Source of the DNA: Methylobacterium radiodurans
GTDB taxonomy: Bacteria > Pseudomonadota > Alphaproteobacteria > Rhizobiales > Beijerinckiaceae
Reading direction: 5' to 3'
DNA: 64,000 bases
Assembly (NCBI RefSeq): GCF_003173735.1
Contig: NZ_CP029551.1
Coordinates: 3,186,001-3,250,000, forward strand
Of this stretch, positions 56,450 through 64,000 are shown one piece after another. Position 1 is the stretch's first letter. Every line of letters starts with the position of its first letter. The notes under the pieces were generated by a model that ran no database searches, had not been told where the DNA came from, and was given only the letters and a program-made list of their open reading frames with translations. The position numbers and the translations under genes were made by a program.

Positions 56450-56872
56450 TCAGTGCGCGGCGGTCTCCTCGGGCTCCGCCTTCTCGGCGGGCGGCTCGGC
56501 GCTGGCGACCGCCTTGCGATCCAGCATCGGCTGGAGGCGGGCGGCCAGCTGCCGGTCGAGATGCCGGGCATAGGCACCCTTGAAGTAGCGGTCGCCGGTG
56601 CCGGGTCCGTAGGCGCGGTCATGCGCCATCACCATGGCGTCGACCTCGGGCCGGCACAGGAAGCCGATCACCCCGGCGGCCTGAAACCAGCGCCCGGCAC
56701 GGGCATGGTTCATGGCGCCCGGATTGGACATCACGGTCTCGGCGAAGCAGTCGGTGGCGGCCTGGCGCAGCGGAGCCAGCGTCGCCTCCGCATCGACCTT
56801 GGGCCGGGGCCGGGCCTCGGCCGCGGCGACGAGGGCGAGGACGGCGAGGGAACCGAGAAGCGCGATCTTCAT
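56450..56872 (-). CDS. Secreted hypothetical protein
   Basis: 140-aa protein with a signal peptide (MKIALLGSLAVLALVAAAEA). The mature part is helical with two cysteines (AATDCFAETV, IGFLCRPEVD) and a glutamate-rich, probably disordered C-terminus. No family recognised. Start at the ATG before the signal peptide, with GGGAGG-like sequence upstream. Its stop is 3 bp from the convergent comM stop. Confidence 0.68.
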   Translation of the reverse strand: MKIALLGSLAVLALVAAAEARPRPKVDAEATLAPLRQAATDCFAETVMSNPGAMNHARAGRWFQAAGVIGFLCRPEVDAMVMAHDRAYGPGTGDRYFKGAYARHLDRQLAARLQPMLDRKAVASAEPPAEKAEPEETAAH

Positions 56873-57040
56873 GCGGGAGGTCTCGAGGGGCACCGGACAG
56901 CCCGGATCCTCCCACCCGATTGCGACCGGAACAGGGCTCCGGACGCCGCGGCGCAGCATTCCGGAGCGGGCGGTACGGCGTCCGCCTTGACCGAACGAAG
57001 GCCTGCGACGCTCTGCCGCAGCGTGCGAACGGAACCGTTT

Positions 57041-57427
57041 CTAGCTGCGCCGTTCGGCGTTCCAGCGCCCGCGGCACTGGCTGCTGCCCGAGGCCGTCCA
57101 GGTGCCACGGCCGTAGCCGTCCTTGGCGAGGCGACCGACCACGTTGGCGCTGCCGAGCGCGTTGGAGATGGTGGCCCGCACCTGCCCGTTCGGCGCGACG
57201 CGGCCGCTCACCTGGAAGTCGCCGCCCGGGTAGCTCGCCTCGCCCCGGTTGATGCGCACGCCGTAGCGGTAGGCCCGGTCGCAGGAGCCCGACTCGGTGA
57301 CGACCTCGATGCTCCAGTTGCCGTCGAAGCGGTCCGGCACCTGGGCCGAACGCCGCGCGGCGTCGGCCGAGCCGATGCCCGCTGCGGCGAGCGTCAGGAC
57401 GGCGGCGGCGAGGGCGAAGTGCTTCAT
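57041..57427 (-). CDS. Secreted hypothetical protein, beta-rich
   Basis: 128-aa protein with a signal peptide (MKHFALAAAVLTLAAAGIG, cleavage near ADA at about 23). The mature domain reads as short beta strands: DGNWSIEVVTESGSCDRAYR and GRGTWTASGSSQCRGRW, with a likely Cys-Cys disulfide. This is a common alphaproteobacterial extracytoplasmic protein type of unknown role. No operon partners. Confidence 0.7.
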   Translation of the reverse strand: MKHFALAAAVLTLAAAGIGSADAARRSAQVPDRFDGNWSIEVVTESGSCDRAYRYGVRINRGEASYPGGDFQVSGRVAPNGQVRATISNALGSANVVGRLAKDGYGRGTWTASGSSQCRGRWNAERRS

Positions 57428-57535
57428 CGTGGGATGTCCGACTGATCCGGTCCAAGCTCCCCGACGCGGTGCGCGCGGAGCGTGGCTGAAACTCGTCAGA
57501 GCGGTTTCGGTTGCGCGCGGGCCGCGCCGGCCGCC

Positions 57536-59401
57536 TCAGCCCTTCACCGCCCGCCGCAGGGCCTCGCTGAGGAAGGCCAGCAGGTCGCCGCCCGCCTGGA
57601 GGAAGCCATCGACGCCTGCCGCCTTCAGCGCGTCCGGATCGGCCGGCTTGCCGGCGAGGTAGACCGTGCCGGCCCCCGCCTCCTTGAGGGCGCGGGCCGC
57701 CCCGACCGCGCGCTCGGCGTAGACCGCGTCCGACGAGCAGATGCAGGCGATCCGGGCGCCCGAGGCGTGGAAGGCCTCGGCGAGCGCCGCCTCGTCCGCG
57801 AACCCGTCGTTCGACAGGGCCTCGATGCCGCCCGCCGCGAAGGCGTTGGCCGCGAAGGTGGCGCGGGTGTTGAAGGCCGAGAGCGCCCCGAGATTGGCCA
57901 GGAACACGGCCGGGCGCGCGCCCGCTTTGGCGAGCACCGCGTCGGAGGCGTCGCGGAGCGCCTCGAAGGGCTCGGCGAGGCGGCCCGAGGGCAGGGGATC
58001 GCAGGCGACCGCCGCGCCCGCGCCGAAATCCGAGGCCGCGGGCGCCGCCGCGGGAGCGACGTCCAGCACCGTCACGGGCTTCTCGGCGAGGTGCGGGAAC
58101 TCGGTCGCGCCGGTCAGCGGCTCGCGGCGGGTGGCGACGTTGCGGGCCCGGGTCTCGCGCACCGCCTCGATGCGGCGCTGCAGCTTGCCGACGCTGAGCG
58201 AGGCCACGATGCCGCCCTCGCGCTCGATCGCCTGGAAGGCCTCCCAGGCCCGCTCGGTCAGGTCGGCGGTCAGCGCCTCGAACCCGCCCGCGCCCGCGGC
58301 CGGATCGGCGACCCGGGCGAGGCCCGACTCCTCCAGGAGCACGATCTGGCTGTTGCGGGCGACGCGCCGCGCGAAGGCGTCGGGCAGGCCGAGCGCCTGC
58401 GTGTAGGGCAGGGCGGCCACGCTGTCGGCGCCGCCGAGCCCGGCGGCCGCCGTCGCCATGGTGGTGCGCAGGATGTTCACGAAGGGGTCGCGCCGGGTCA
58501 TCATCCGCCACGCGGTCTCGGCGTGGAGGCGCAGCGGCTTGGGGTCGAGCCCGCAGGCCTGCTCGACCCGGGCCCAGAGCCGGCGCATGGCGCGGAACTT
58601 GGCGAGCCCCAGGAACTCGTCGGCGTCGGCGGCGAGCAGCACGGCGACAGCGTCGCGGGCCCGCTCCAGCGTGTGCCCCTCGGCCTCGAGCGCCCGCAGG
58701 TAGGTGACGGCGGTGGCGAGCACCGCGGCGAGCTCGTCCACCTCGCCCGCGCCGCCCTCGTGGTAGGGCCGTCCGTCGGCGAGCAGCGCCCGGCCCCTGA
58801 AGCCCGCGGCATCGAAGTCGCGCAGTGTCGCGCCGAGCTTCGGCACGATGTCGGACCAGACCGCACCGAGGCTGCCGGTGGCGGCGAGCTTGCCGACCGG
58901 GTCGATGCCGAGATCGAGGTCGAGGGCGGCCAGATCCTCGCCGCGCCGCTCGGCCAAGCCCTTGATCAGGCCGGCGGCCTCCAGCGCCTGCCCCCCCGCC
59001 TCCAGCCGCAGGGCGATCAGCGGCAGCATCACGCCCTGGAGAACCGCGTCGAGCTCATCCACGCTCGCGGCGGCGAGGCCGTAGCCGCGGGCGGTCGGCG
59101 CCGCCGCGAAGACCAGGGTCAGCGCGTCGGCGCCGCCCTCGAGGTCGGTCAGCGCCTGGGCGTTGGCGGAAGCGGCGTCCGGATGATCGACCCGCTGCAC
59201 GACGCGCCAGGGGCCGGGCGCGCGCACCGGCTGGGACGCGGGCTCGGCCGGATCGTAGAGGGGCTCGATGCGCAGACCGTCCGCGCTCTTCGAGACGAGG
59301 CGCTTCTCGAAATCCGCGCCCTTGAGCACGCCCTCGACGAGGCCGAGCCAGCGCTCGCGGGTCGCGGGCTCGAAGAGGTCGGCGAGCGGTCTGTCTTCCA
59401 T
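57536..59401 (-). CDS. mcmB: Methylmalonyl-CoA mutase small (beta) subunit
   Basis: 621-aa non-catalytic partner of the B12-dependent methylmalonyl-CoA mutase, which converts (R)-methylmalonyl-CoA to succinyl-CoA in propionate use and the ethylmalonyl-CoA pathway of C1 and C2 assimilation. The TIM-barrel part includes AETAWRMMTRRDPFVNILRT. The C-terminal flavodoxin-like domain has lost the cobalamin DxHxxG motif (NTRATFAAN instead), as expected for the small subunit. The large subunit gene is not in the window. Normal length. Confidence 0.93.
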   Translation of the reverse strand: MEDRPLADLFEPATRERWLGLVEGVLKGADFEKRLVSKSADGLRIEPLYDPAEPASQPVRAPGPWRVVQRVDHPDAASANAQALTDLEGGADALTLVFAAAPTARGYGLAAASVDELDAVLQGVMLPLIALRLEAGGQALEAAGLIKGLAERRGEDLAALDLDLGIDPVGKLAATGSLGAVWSDIVPKLGATLRDFDAAGFRGRALLADGRPYHEGGAGEVDELAAVLATAVTYLRALEAEGHTLERARDAVAVLLAADADEFLGLAKFRAMRRLWARVEQACGLDPKPLRLHAETAWRMMTRRDPFVNILRTTMATAAAGLGGADSVAALPYTQALGLPDAFARRVARNSQIVLLEESGLARVADPAAGAGGFEALTADLTERAWEAFQAIEREGGIVASLSVGKLQRRIEAVRETRARNVATRREPLTGATEFPHLAEKPVTVLDVAPAAAPAASDFGAGAAVACDPLPSGRLAEPFEALRDASDAVLAKAGARPAVFLANLGALSAFNTRATFAANAFAAGGIEALSNDGFADEAALAEAFHASGARIACICSSDAVYAERAVGAARALKEAGAGTVYLAGKPADPDALKAAGVDGFLQAGGDLLAFLSEALRRAVKG

Positions 59402-59533
59402 GCGCGTCGGGCCCTGCGAATCCTCAGGCCGGCGGTTACACCCGCCCGTTCTCGTCACTTGCCCTCGCACACCCGCAGAAGCGTGGCAATCGTCCGATGG
59501 GCCGAGCCGGCCCGAACGGTCCCAATCCAGGAC

Positions 59534-59571
59534 GATCGGCCCATGAGGATCGGCCCATGAGGATCGGCCCA
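59534..59571. repeat. 14-bp tandem repeat, 2.7 copies
   Basis: GATCGGCCCATGAG repeats twice with a third partial copy (GATCGGCCCA) just before the uppP stop region, between mcmB and uppP. Probably a slippage-prone minisatellite; no function evident. Confidence 0.7.
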
Positions 59572-59577
59572 AGCACG

Positions 59578-60381
59578 TCACCCCAGGATGATCAGCCCCA
59601 CGAACCCGAGAGAGCCAACGATGATGCGCCACCACCCGAACAGCCAGAAGCCGTGGCGGGCGACGTAGTCGAGCACCGTCCGCACCACGACCAGCGCCGC
59701 GAAGAAGGCCACCACGAAGCCGATCACGATCAGGCCGGCATCGTTGGCGCTCAGGTTCTTGTAGTTGTCGAGCAGGTCCTTGGCGAAGGCGCCCGCCATG
59801 GTTGGCATGGCGAGGTAGAACGAGAACTCGGTGGCCGAGCGCTTGTCGGCGCCCATCAGCATCGCGCCGACGATCGTGGCGCCCGAGCGCGACACGCCGG
59901 GGATCATGGCGAGGCACTGGAACACGCCGATCTTCAGCGCCATCGGCAGGCTGAAATCGTAGACGTCGGTCTTCTCGACCTCGAGGTCCGTGTCGTCGAG
60001 GACGAGGAGGACGAGGCCGCCCGCCACAAGGGTGGCGCAGACGATCCAGGGATTGAACAGGTAGGCCTTGATCACCTTCGAGAAGAGGCCGCCGATGATC
60101 GCGGCCGGCAGGAAGGCCAGCAGGATCGCCAGCACGAAGCGGCGCGCGTTCGGGTCACGCGGCAGCGCGAGGGCGACGGCGAGCAGCCGGCGGAAATAGA
60201 CCGCCAGGATCGCCAGGATGGCGCCGAGCTGGATCAGCACCTCGAAGGTGTTGTTGGGCGAGTGGAAGCCGATGAAGTGCCCGACGAGGAGTTGGTGCCC
60301 GGTGGAGGAGACCGGGATGAACTCGGTGGCGCCCTCGACGAGCGCGAGAACCACCGCCTTCACGATGCTCGTCGCATCCAT
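59578..60381 (-). CDS. uppP: Undecaprenyl-diphosphatase
   Basis: 267-aa integral membrane enzyme (BacA/UppP) that dephosphorylates undecaprenyl pyrophosphate in the lipid carrier cycle for peptidoglycan and other glycans; overproduction gives bacitracin resistance. Both motifs are present: [14 protein letters not shown] (about 16-29) and [10 protein letters not shown] (about 162-171). About eight hydrophobic helices. Normal length. It precedes a divergent FzlA-like gene. Confidence 0.96.
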   Translation of the reverse strand: MDATSIVKAVVLALVEGATEFIPVSSTGHQLLVGHFIGFHSPNNTFEVLIQLGAILAILAVYFRRLLAVALALPRDPNARRFVLAILLAFLPAAIIGGLFSKVIKAYLFNPWIVCATLVAGGLVLLVLDDTDLEVEKTDVYDFSLPMALKIGVFQCLAMIPGVSRSGATIVGAMLMGADKRSATEFSFYLAMPTMAGAFAKDLLDNYKNLSANDAGLIVIGFVVAFFAALVVVRTVLDYVARHGFWLFGWWRIIVGSLGFVGLIILG

Positions 60382-60608
60382 TCTGTCAGCCTCGGTTGCC
60401 AGGAGTGAGCGGGCCCGACTAGCCCGAAAGATCGCGCGGCCGCCAGGACGACGTGATCGGCCGCCAAGGTTGACGGGCGGTTACCGGCGCCGGCCGAGCG
60501 TGTTAAGGGCTCGGCAACGATCGGGCCATATCTGATCATGCCTGCCCGGTCCCGCGAACTTTCGTGCGGTGCGTCCGGCCGGCACCCCGCCCGTTCCGAA
60601 CGGCCTCG

Positions 60609-61301
60609 ATGGCGACGCTCTATCACTTCCCCTTCTGCGCCAATTCCCGCTTCATCCGGCTCGTGCTCGCCGAGATGGGCATGGAGCCGGTGCTCGCCGA
60701 GGAGAAGCCCTGGGAGCGGCGCGACGCGTTCCTGATGCTCAACCCGGCCGGCCAGACGCCGGTGCTGCTGGAGCAGGGCGGGCTCGTGGTGCCGGGCGCG
60801 GGCATCATCGCCGAGTATCTCGACGAGACCCGGGGGCTCGGCCTCACGGGCCGGCGGATGATGCCGGAGGCGACCGCCGACCGGGTCGAGGTGCGCCGCC
60901 TGCTCGACTGGTTCCTCGTCAAATTCGACCAGGAGGTGACGGGCTACCTCGTCACCGAGAAGATCTCGAAGCGCTTCATGTCCAGCCGGGACGGTGGCGG
61001 GGCGCCGGACATGAACGCGATCCGGGCGGCGCGGATCAATGTGGGCTACCACCTCAAATACATCGGCTACCTGATCGCCCGGCGCCGCTGGATCGCGGGC
61101 GACCACCTCACCTACGCGGATCTGGCCGCCGCGGCGCATCTCTCCTGCGTGGACTATCTCGGCGACGTGCCCTGGGACGACGACGAGACCGCGCGGGACT
61201 GGTACGCCCGGGTGAAGTCCCGCCCCTCCTTCCGCAGCCTGCTCGCCGACCGCGTGCCCGGCATGCCGCCGGCCCCGCACTACGCGGACCTGGATTTCTA
61301 G
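60609..61301 (+). CDS. GST-fold protein, probable FzlA homologue
   Basis: 230-aa glutathione-S-transferase-like protein. N-terminal thioredoxin-like domain (LYHFPFCANSRFIRLVLAEM; NPAGQTPVLL), all-helical C-terminal domain ending RPSFRSLLADRVPGMPPAPH. The helices GYLVTEKISKRFM and GGGAPDMNAIRAARIN and the C-terminus agree with what I remember of FzlA of Caulobacter, which binds curved FtsZ filaments and is needed for division. The start is the ATG at 60609. Pairing with uppP supports a cell-envelope or division role. Confidence 0.8.
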   Translation: MATLYHFPFCANSRFIRLVLAEMGMEPVLAEEKPWERRDAFLMLNPAGQTPVLLEQGGLVVPGAGIIAEYLDETRGLGLTGRRMMPEATADRVEVRRLLDWFLVKFDQEVTGYLVTEKISKRFMSSRDGGGAPDMNAIRAARINVGYHLKYIGYLIARRRWIAGDHLTYADLAAAAHLSCVDYLGDVPWDDDETARDWYARVKSRPSFRSLLADRVPGMPPAPHYADLDF

Positions 61302-61353
61302 GACGGGGCAGAGCACCATCCCGGCCGTGACGGCGCGGATCGAGGAGGCCGGA

Positions 61354-61707
61354 ATGAACTTCCAGAGCACCCGCCACACCGACGAGCCGCAGGGGCGGGC
61401 GACATTCGGCATGGCCAAGCTGCGGTCCCGGAGGACAGGCCTGCCCTTCATCGTCTTCATCTCGCGGCGCGACGGCGCCCGGCACGATGTCCGCGGAAAG
61501 GTCTCTCCCAACCCGAAGGTGCGCAACCCCCAGATGGGCTCCCACGCGCTCCGGCCCTACCGGTTCGTGGACGGGTGCCGCCTGAACCCGGGCGAGGAGC
61601 GAGCCCCGGAAGCCTGGGTCGGCAAGAACCTCGACGTCCTCGTCCGCTACTGGAACGGGGATATCGAGTACACCGAGGACGCGCTGGGACTGCTCGAAGC
61701 GATCTGA
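61354..61707 (+). CDS. Hypothetical protein
   Basis: 117-aa soluble protein (MNFQSTRHTDEPQGRATFGM; LPFIVFISRRDGARHDVRGK). No family recognised; the sequence suggests a beta-rich domain. The ATG at 61354 has GAGGAGG close upstream; a GTG at 61327 is an alternative. It ends 4 bp from the convergent ThDP-enzyme stop. Confidence 0.6.
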   Translation: MNFQSTRHTDEPQGRATFGMAKLRSRRTGLPFIVFISRRDGARHDVRGKVSPNPKVRNPQMGSHALRPYRFVDGCRLNPGEERAPEAWVGKNLDVLVRYWNGDIEYTEDALGLLEAI

Positions 61708-61711
61708 TCTC

Positions 61712-63397
61712 TCACGTCGCCTGAACCACCACCTCCACGAGGTTCGGCTTCCCCGATCGGATGCCCGCCTCGATCGCGGGCGCGATGTCCCCGGCCCGCT
61801 CGATGCGGCGCGCCGGCACGCCCATCGAGGCGGCGAGTGCCGGGAAGTCGATGCGCGGATCGACGAGGTCCATGGCGATGAAGCGGTTGGCCCGCACCGA
61901 CGCGTAGTGGTCCTGCGATTTCATGAACCGCTTCAGGATGTTGTACTCGGCATTGTTGATCACCACGAAGGTGACCGGCAGGCCCTCGTGCGCCGCTGTC
62001 CAGAGCGCCTGGGGCGAGTACATCGCCGCCCCGTCGCCGACGACGCAGACCACCGGCCCCCGGTCGAGACCGAGCGAGAATCCGACCGCGGCCGGCATGC
62101 CCCAGCCCAGCACGCCGCCGCGCATGGCCGCGTACTGGTGGGTGTTCGGGCTGTCGAGGAAGGTGCGCAGATGGGTCAGCGTGGCGGGCGCCTCGTCCAT
62201 GATCGCGACATCGTGACCGACCGCGCGCGCCACCTCGCGGGCCGCCACCAGCGGCGCGATCACCGGGTCGGCGAAGGCGGCCTCGGCCGCCGCAGCGAGC
62301 CGGGCGCGCCGCTGGTGGCGCGCCGCGGCAGCCCGCGCCCGCAACTCCGCATAGGCCTCGGCCCGGCCGGCCAGGCGGGGCTTCAGGAGCGGGAGCAGCG
62401 CGTCGAGGGAGGCGCGGATGTCGCCGACCATCGAGAGCGTCGTGGTGTAGGTGCGCCCGAGGTCGCGCACGTCGGCCGAGAGCTGGAACACCTGCGTGGC
62501 GGCCGGGACCGCCGAGCCCTCGGTGTACAGGATCGTGATCAGCGACTTGCCGCCGAGCGCGAAGATCGCGTCGTAGGCGCCGAGGATATCGGCGATCTCC
62601 GTGGCCTTGGTCGGCAGGTTGCCGGCCCAGAGCGGGTGCGCGGTCGGGAAGGGGATGTGGGCCGGCCAGGACGAGCCGTAGACCGGCGCCCCGAAGAGGT
62701 CGGCCAACGCCACCGCCTGGGCCGAGGCGTCGCTCGAGTCGATCTCGTCGCCCGCGATGATCGCGAGCCGGCCGGGCGGGACCGCCGCGAGGTAATCGGC
62801 CAGCCGGTCGAGCGAGCCGGCCGTGGCGCAGCGGTCGATCTCCGAGAGCGCGCCCGCGGGCGCCGTCGTCATCGCTTCCATCACGTCCATCGGGAGCGAC
62901 AGGAAGACGGGTCCGGCCGGCGCGGCGCTGCAATCGTGGAAGGCCCGCCGCAGCAGGATCGCGAGCTGGTCGGCGTTCGTCACCTCGCGGGCCCATTTCA
63001 CCGCGGGCGTCGCGATCGCGACGAGGTCCCCCGAGAGCAGCGGGTCGGTGATGGCGTGCCGCGAATCCTGCTGGCCCGCCGTCACCACGAGCGGCGTGCC
63101 CGAGACGTGGGCGTTGATCAGGTTGCCGAAGCCGTGCCCGAGCCCGCCCGCCGTGTGCAGGTTGAGGAAGGCCGGGCGCCGCGCTCCTTGCGCGTAGCCG
63201 TCCGCCATCGCCACGGCGCTCGCCTCCTGCAGGGCCAGGATATAGGCGATGTCCGGCGTCTCGGTGAGCGCGTCGATGAGGGGCAGCTCCGTGGTGCCCG
63301 GATTGCCGAAGATGTAGCGCACGCCCTCCGAGCGCAGCACCTCGAGCAACAGCGCCGCCCCGCGCCGCGGAGCCACCGAATCCATCGTCGCGATCAC
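61712..63397 (-). CDS. ThDP-binding enzyme, benzoylformate decarboxylase-like
   Basis: 561-aa thiamine-diphosphate enzyme with three domains. The N-terminal domain has the catalytic Glu (E58 in LALQEASAV) and His (H81 in LNLHTAGGLG) that resemble benzoylformate decarboxylase. The C-terminal PP domain has the ThDP motif VCVVGDGAAMYSPQALWTAA. The GTG at 63397 with GAGGGAG upstream is chosen over an ATG at 63385. Relatives decarboxylate 2-keto acids; the real substrate is not evident, and no pathway partner is adjacent. Confidence 0.85.
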   Translation of the reverse strand: MIATMDSVAPRRGAALLLEVLRSEGVRYIFGNPGTTELPLIDALTETPDIAYILALQEASAVAMADGYAQGARRPAFLNLHTAGGLGHGFGNLINAHVSGTPLVVTAGQQDSRHAITDPLLSGDLVAIATPAVKWAREVTNADQLAILLRRAFHDCSAAPAGPVFLSLPMDVMEAMTTAPAGALSEIDRCATAGSLDRLADYLAAVPPGRLAIIAGDEIDSSDASAQAVALADLFGAPVYGSSWPAHIPFPTAHPLWAGNLPTKATEIADILGAYDAIFALGGKSLITILYTEGSAVPAATQVFQLSADVRDLGRTYTTTLSMVGDIRASLDALLPLLKPRLAGRAEAYAELRARAAAARHQRRARLAAAAEAAFADPVIAPLVAAREVARAVGHDVAIMDEAPATLTHLRTFLDSPNTHQYAAMRGGVLGWGMPAAVGFSLGLDRGPVVCVVGDGAAMYSPQALWTAAHEGLPVTFVVINNAEYNILKRFMKSQDHYASVRANRFIAMDLVDPRIDFPALAASMGVPARRIERAGDIAPAIEAGIRSGKPNLVEVVVQAT

Positions 63398-63744
63398 GCC
63401 AGCACTCCCTCGCCCGACAGTCGCGTCCAGGCTACGCCAAGCCGACGCGCCTGCCCACAGCGAGCGCCCCGCCGTCCCCGCTGCTACCGCTCGCCGCAGG
63501 CGGCCCGCGTGCCGCGCCGCCCGTGCCGAGGGGACCGAGTCGGGCCGCTGCGGATTCCATCAGACGCCTCAGATGTTTCCGATCGCGCCGAGCGCGCGAG
63601 CGAGATTCGACGCCGTCGATCAAGCCGTCTGAATGTCGCACCCCAGTCGAATTCAAGCACAGGAAATCCCGGAACCGCATCGCGGCGAGCCTGTTGATCG
63701 GACAGTCTCGGCGCTTTGCCGGGTCAACTGGGAGATAATCCTGA
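63398..63744. other. Divergent intergenic region, no gene seen
   Basis: 347 bp between the ThDP enzyme (minus) and the small-protein gene (plus). GC-rich in the first half and more balanced after 63640. No convincing promoter hexamers, RNA or extra gene. Confidence 0.4.
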
Positions 63745-63906
63745 ATGACCGACCGCAAGCAGCAGAACCAGTCCACGAATACTGATCATTCGCGCCAGAA
63801 TCACAAGAATCCCGACACACCGCAGCAGGGCTCCGTGCAGCACTCGGACGACGGCCGCCTGAAGGAGAACCGCGAGAAGGGCGTCCATCGCGGCGACAAG
63901 GAGTAG
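63745..63906 (+). CDS. 53-residue hydrophilic small protein
   Basis: 53-aa protein, very hydrophilic and rich in Gln, Asn, His, Lys and Asp (MTDRKQQNQSTNTDHSRQ ... EKGVHRGDKE), predicted disordered. GGGAGA lies 10-15 bases before the ATG. Its codon use is less GC-rich than its neighbours. Small Gln/Asn/Lys-rich proteins of this kind are typical of stress-related hydrophilic peptides, but no family is recognised. A hairpin terminator follows. Confidence 0.6.
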   Translation: MTDRKQQNQSTNTDHSRQNHKNPDTPQQGSVQHSDDGRLKENREKGVHRGDKE

Positions 63907-63916
63907 GTCTTCCTGA

Positions 63917-63942
63917 GGGGCTGCCGCGAGGCGGCCCCTTCT
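63917..63942 (+). terminator. Hairpin terminator
   Basis: GGGGCTGCC-GCGA-GGCGGCCCC (one G-U pair) followed by TTCT, 10 bases after the small protein stop and before the convergent partial gene. Confidence 0.5.
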
Positions 63943-63957
63943 CCATGTCATGCCGTG

Positions 63958-64000
63958 TCACGCCCGCAGATGCGCGACGAAGGCCCGTGCGAAGGCCGGG
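63958..64000 (-). CDS. C-terminal end of a minus-strand gene (partial)
   Basis: A TGA at 63958-63960 on the minus strand closes a frame open to the window edge, reading PAFARAFVAHLRA at its end. The ending resembles those of alpha/beta hydrolases, but 13 residues are too few to name it. Confidence 0.35.
   Translation of the reverse strand, partial: PAFARAFVAHLRA

Noticed and set aside
63432..63776. 114-codon minus-strand frame at the right end
   Set aside because: No ribosome site, overlaps the better-supported small-protein gene, and composition is not gene-like.

Overview
This is a GC-rich (roughly 70% by eye) chromosomal window from an alphaproteobacterium, most likely a Methylobacterium/Methylorubrum-type member of the Rhizobiales (Hyphomicrobiales). 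The basis is the Hsp20-DUF1150 pair, a CckA-type cell-cycle kinase, an alphaproteobacterial DnaX next to a small SRP RNA, a methylmalonyl-CoA mutase small subunit, a FzlA-like GST protein and the Rhizobiales-type sugar locus described below. No tRNA, rRNA, CRISPR, transposase or prophage gene was recognised.

Layout. 1-3.2 kb: small heat-shock protein (partial), DUF1150, an alpha/beta hydrolase and a glycosyltransferase. 3.4-10 kb: translation genes. infC apparently uses an AUU start. rpmI-rplT and pheS-pheT lie on the other strand, with a ThiF/MoeB-like protein and a SEC-C protein between. 10.4-14 kb: a GT4 glycosyltransferase and a glycogen-debranching-type glucosidase. 14-15.7 kb: a PilZ protein and dapE.

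15.7-28.4 kb is the most interesting block: twelve consecutive minus-strand genes, mostly joined by ATGA or GTGA overlaps. In transcription order they are two NAD-dependent sugar epimerases, a B12-binding radical SAM enzyme, four glycosyltransferases (three of them obvious tandem paralogues), a UDP-xylose-synthase-like enzyme, an inositol-3-phosphate synthase, a histidine phosphatase, a CmoB-like methyltransferase and a clan GH-A glycoside hydrolase. I recall from memory a TIGRFAM description of a Rhizobiales 'rhizo-twelve system' whose marker is this type of radical SAM protein; the gene count and contents fit. The product is not known to me. The gene set suggests a modified, perhaps inositol- and xylose-containing, oligosaccharide or glycolipid. 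A 180-bp palindromic repeat splits the operon 9+3.

28.7-37.5 kb is accessory: small membrane, secreted and disordered proteins, an HNH nuclease, a beta-helix protein, a LysR regulator, a PAS-HTH regulator and two AT-rich intergenic islands with palindromes. 37.6-41.9 kb holds a phosphorelay: a CHASE-GAF-PAS kinase whose N-terminus has no ordinary start codon, a single-domain response regulator and a receiver-HWE kinase. 42-48 kb: a GDPD-family protein and the cytochrome c maturation genes ccmABCDG, interrupted by a GT61 glycosyltransferase between ccmB and ccmC.

48.4-56.4 kb is core: cckA, ybaB, dnaX, the SRP RNA and a ComM-type ATPase. 56.4-64 kb: secreted hypotheticals, mcmB, uppP, a FzlA-like protein, a benzoylformate-decarboxylase-like ThDP enzyme and a 53-residue small protein. 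Coding density is high and several convergent pairs share hairpin terminators.
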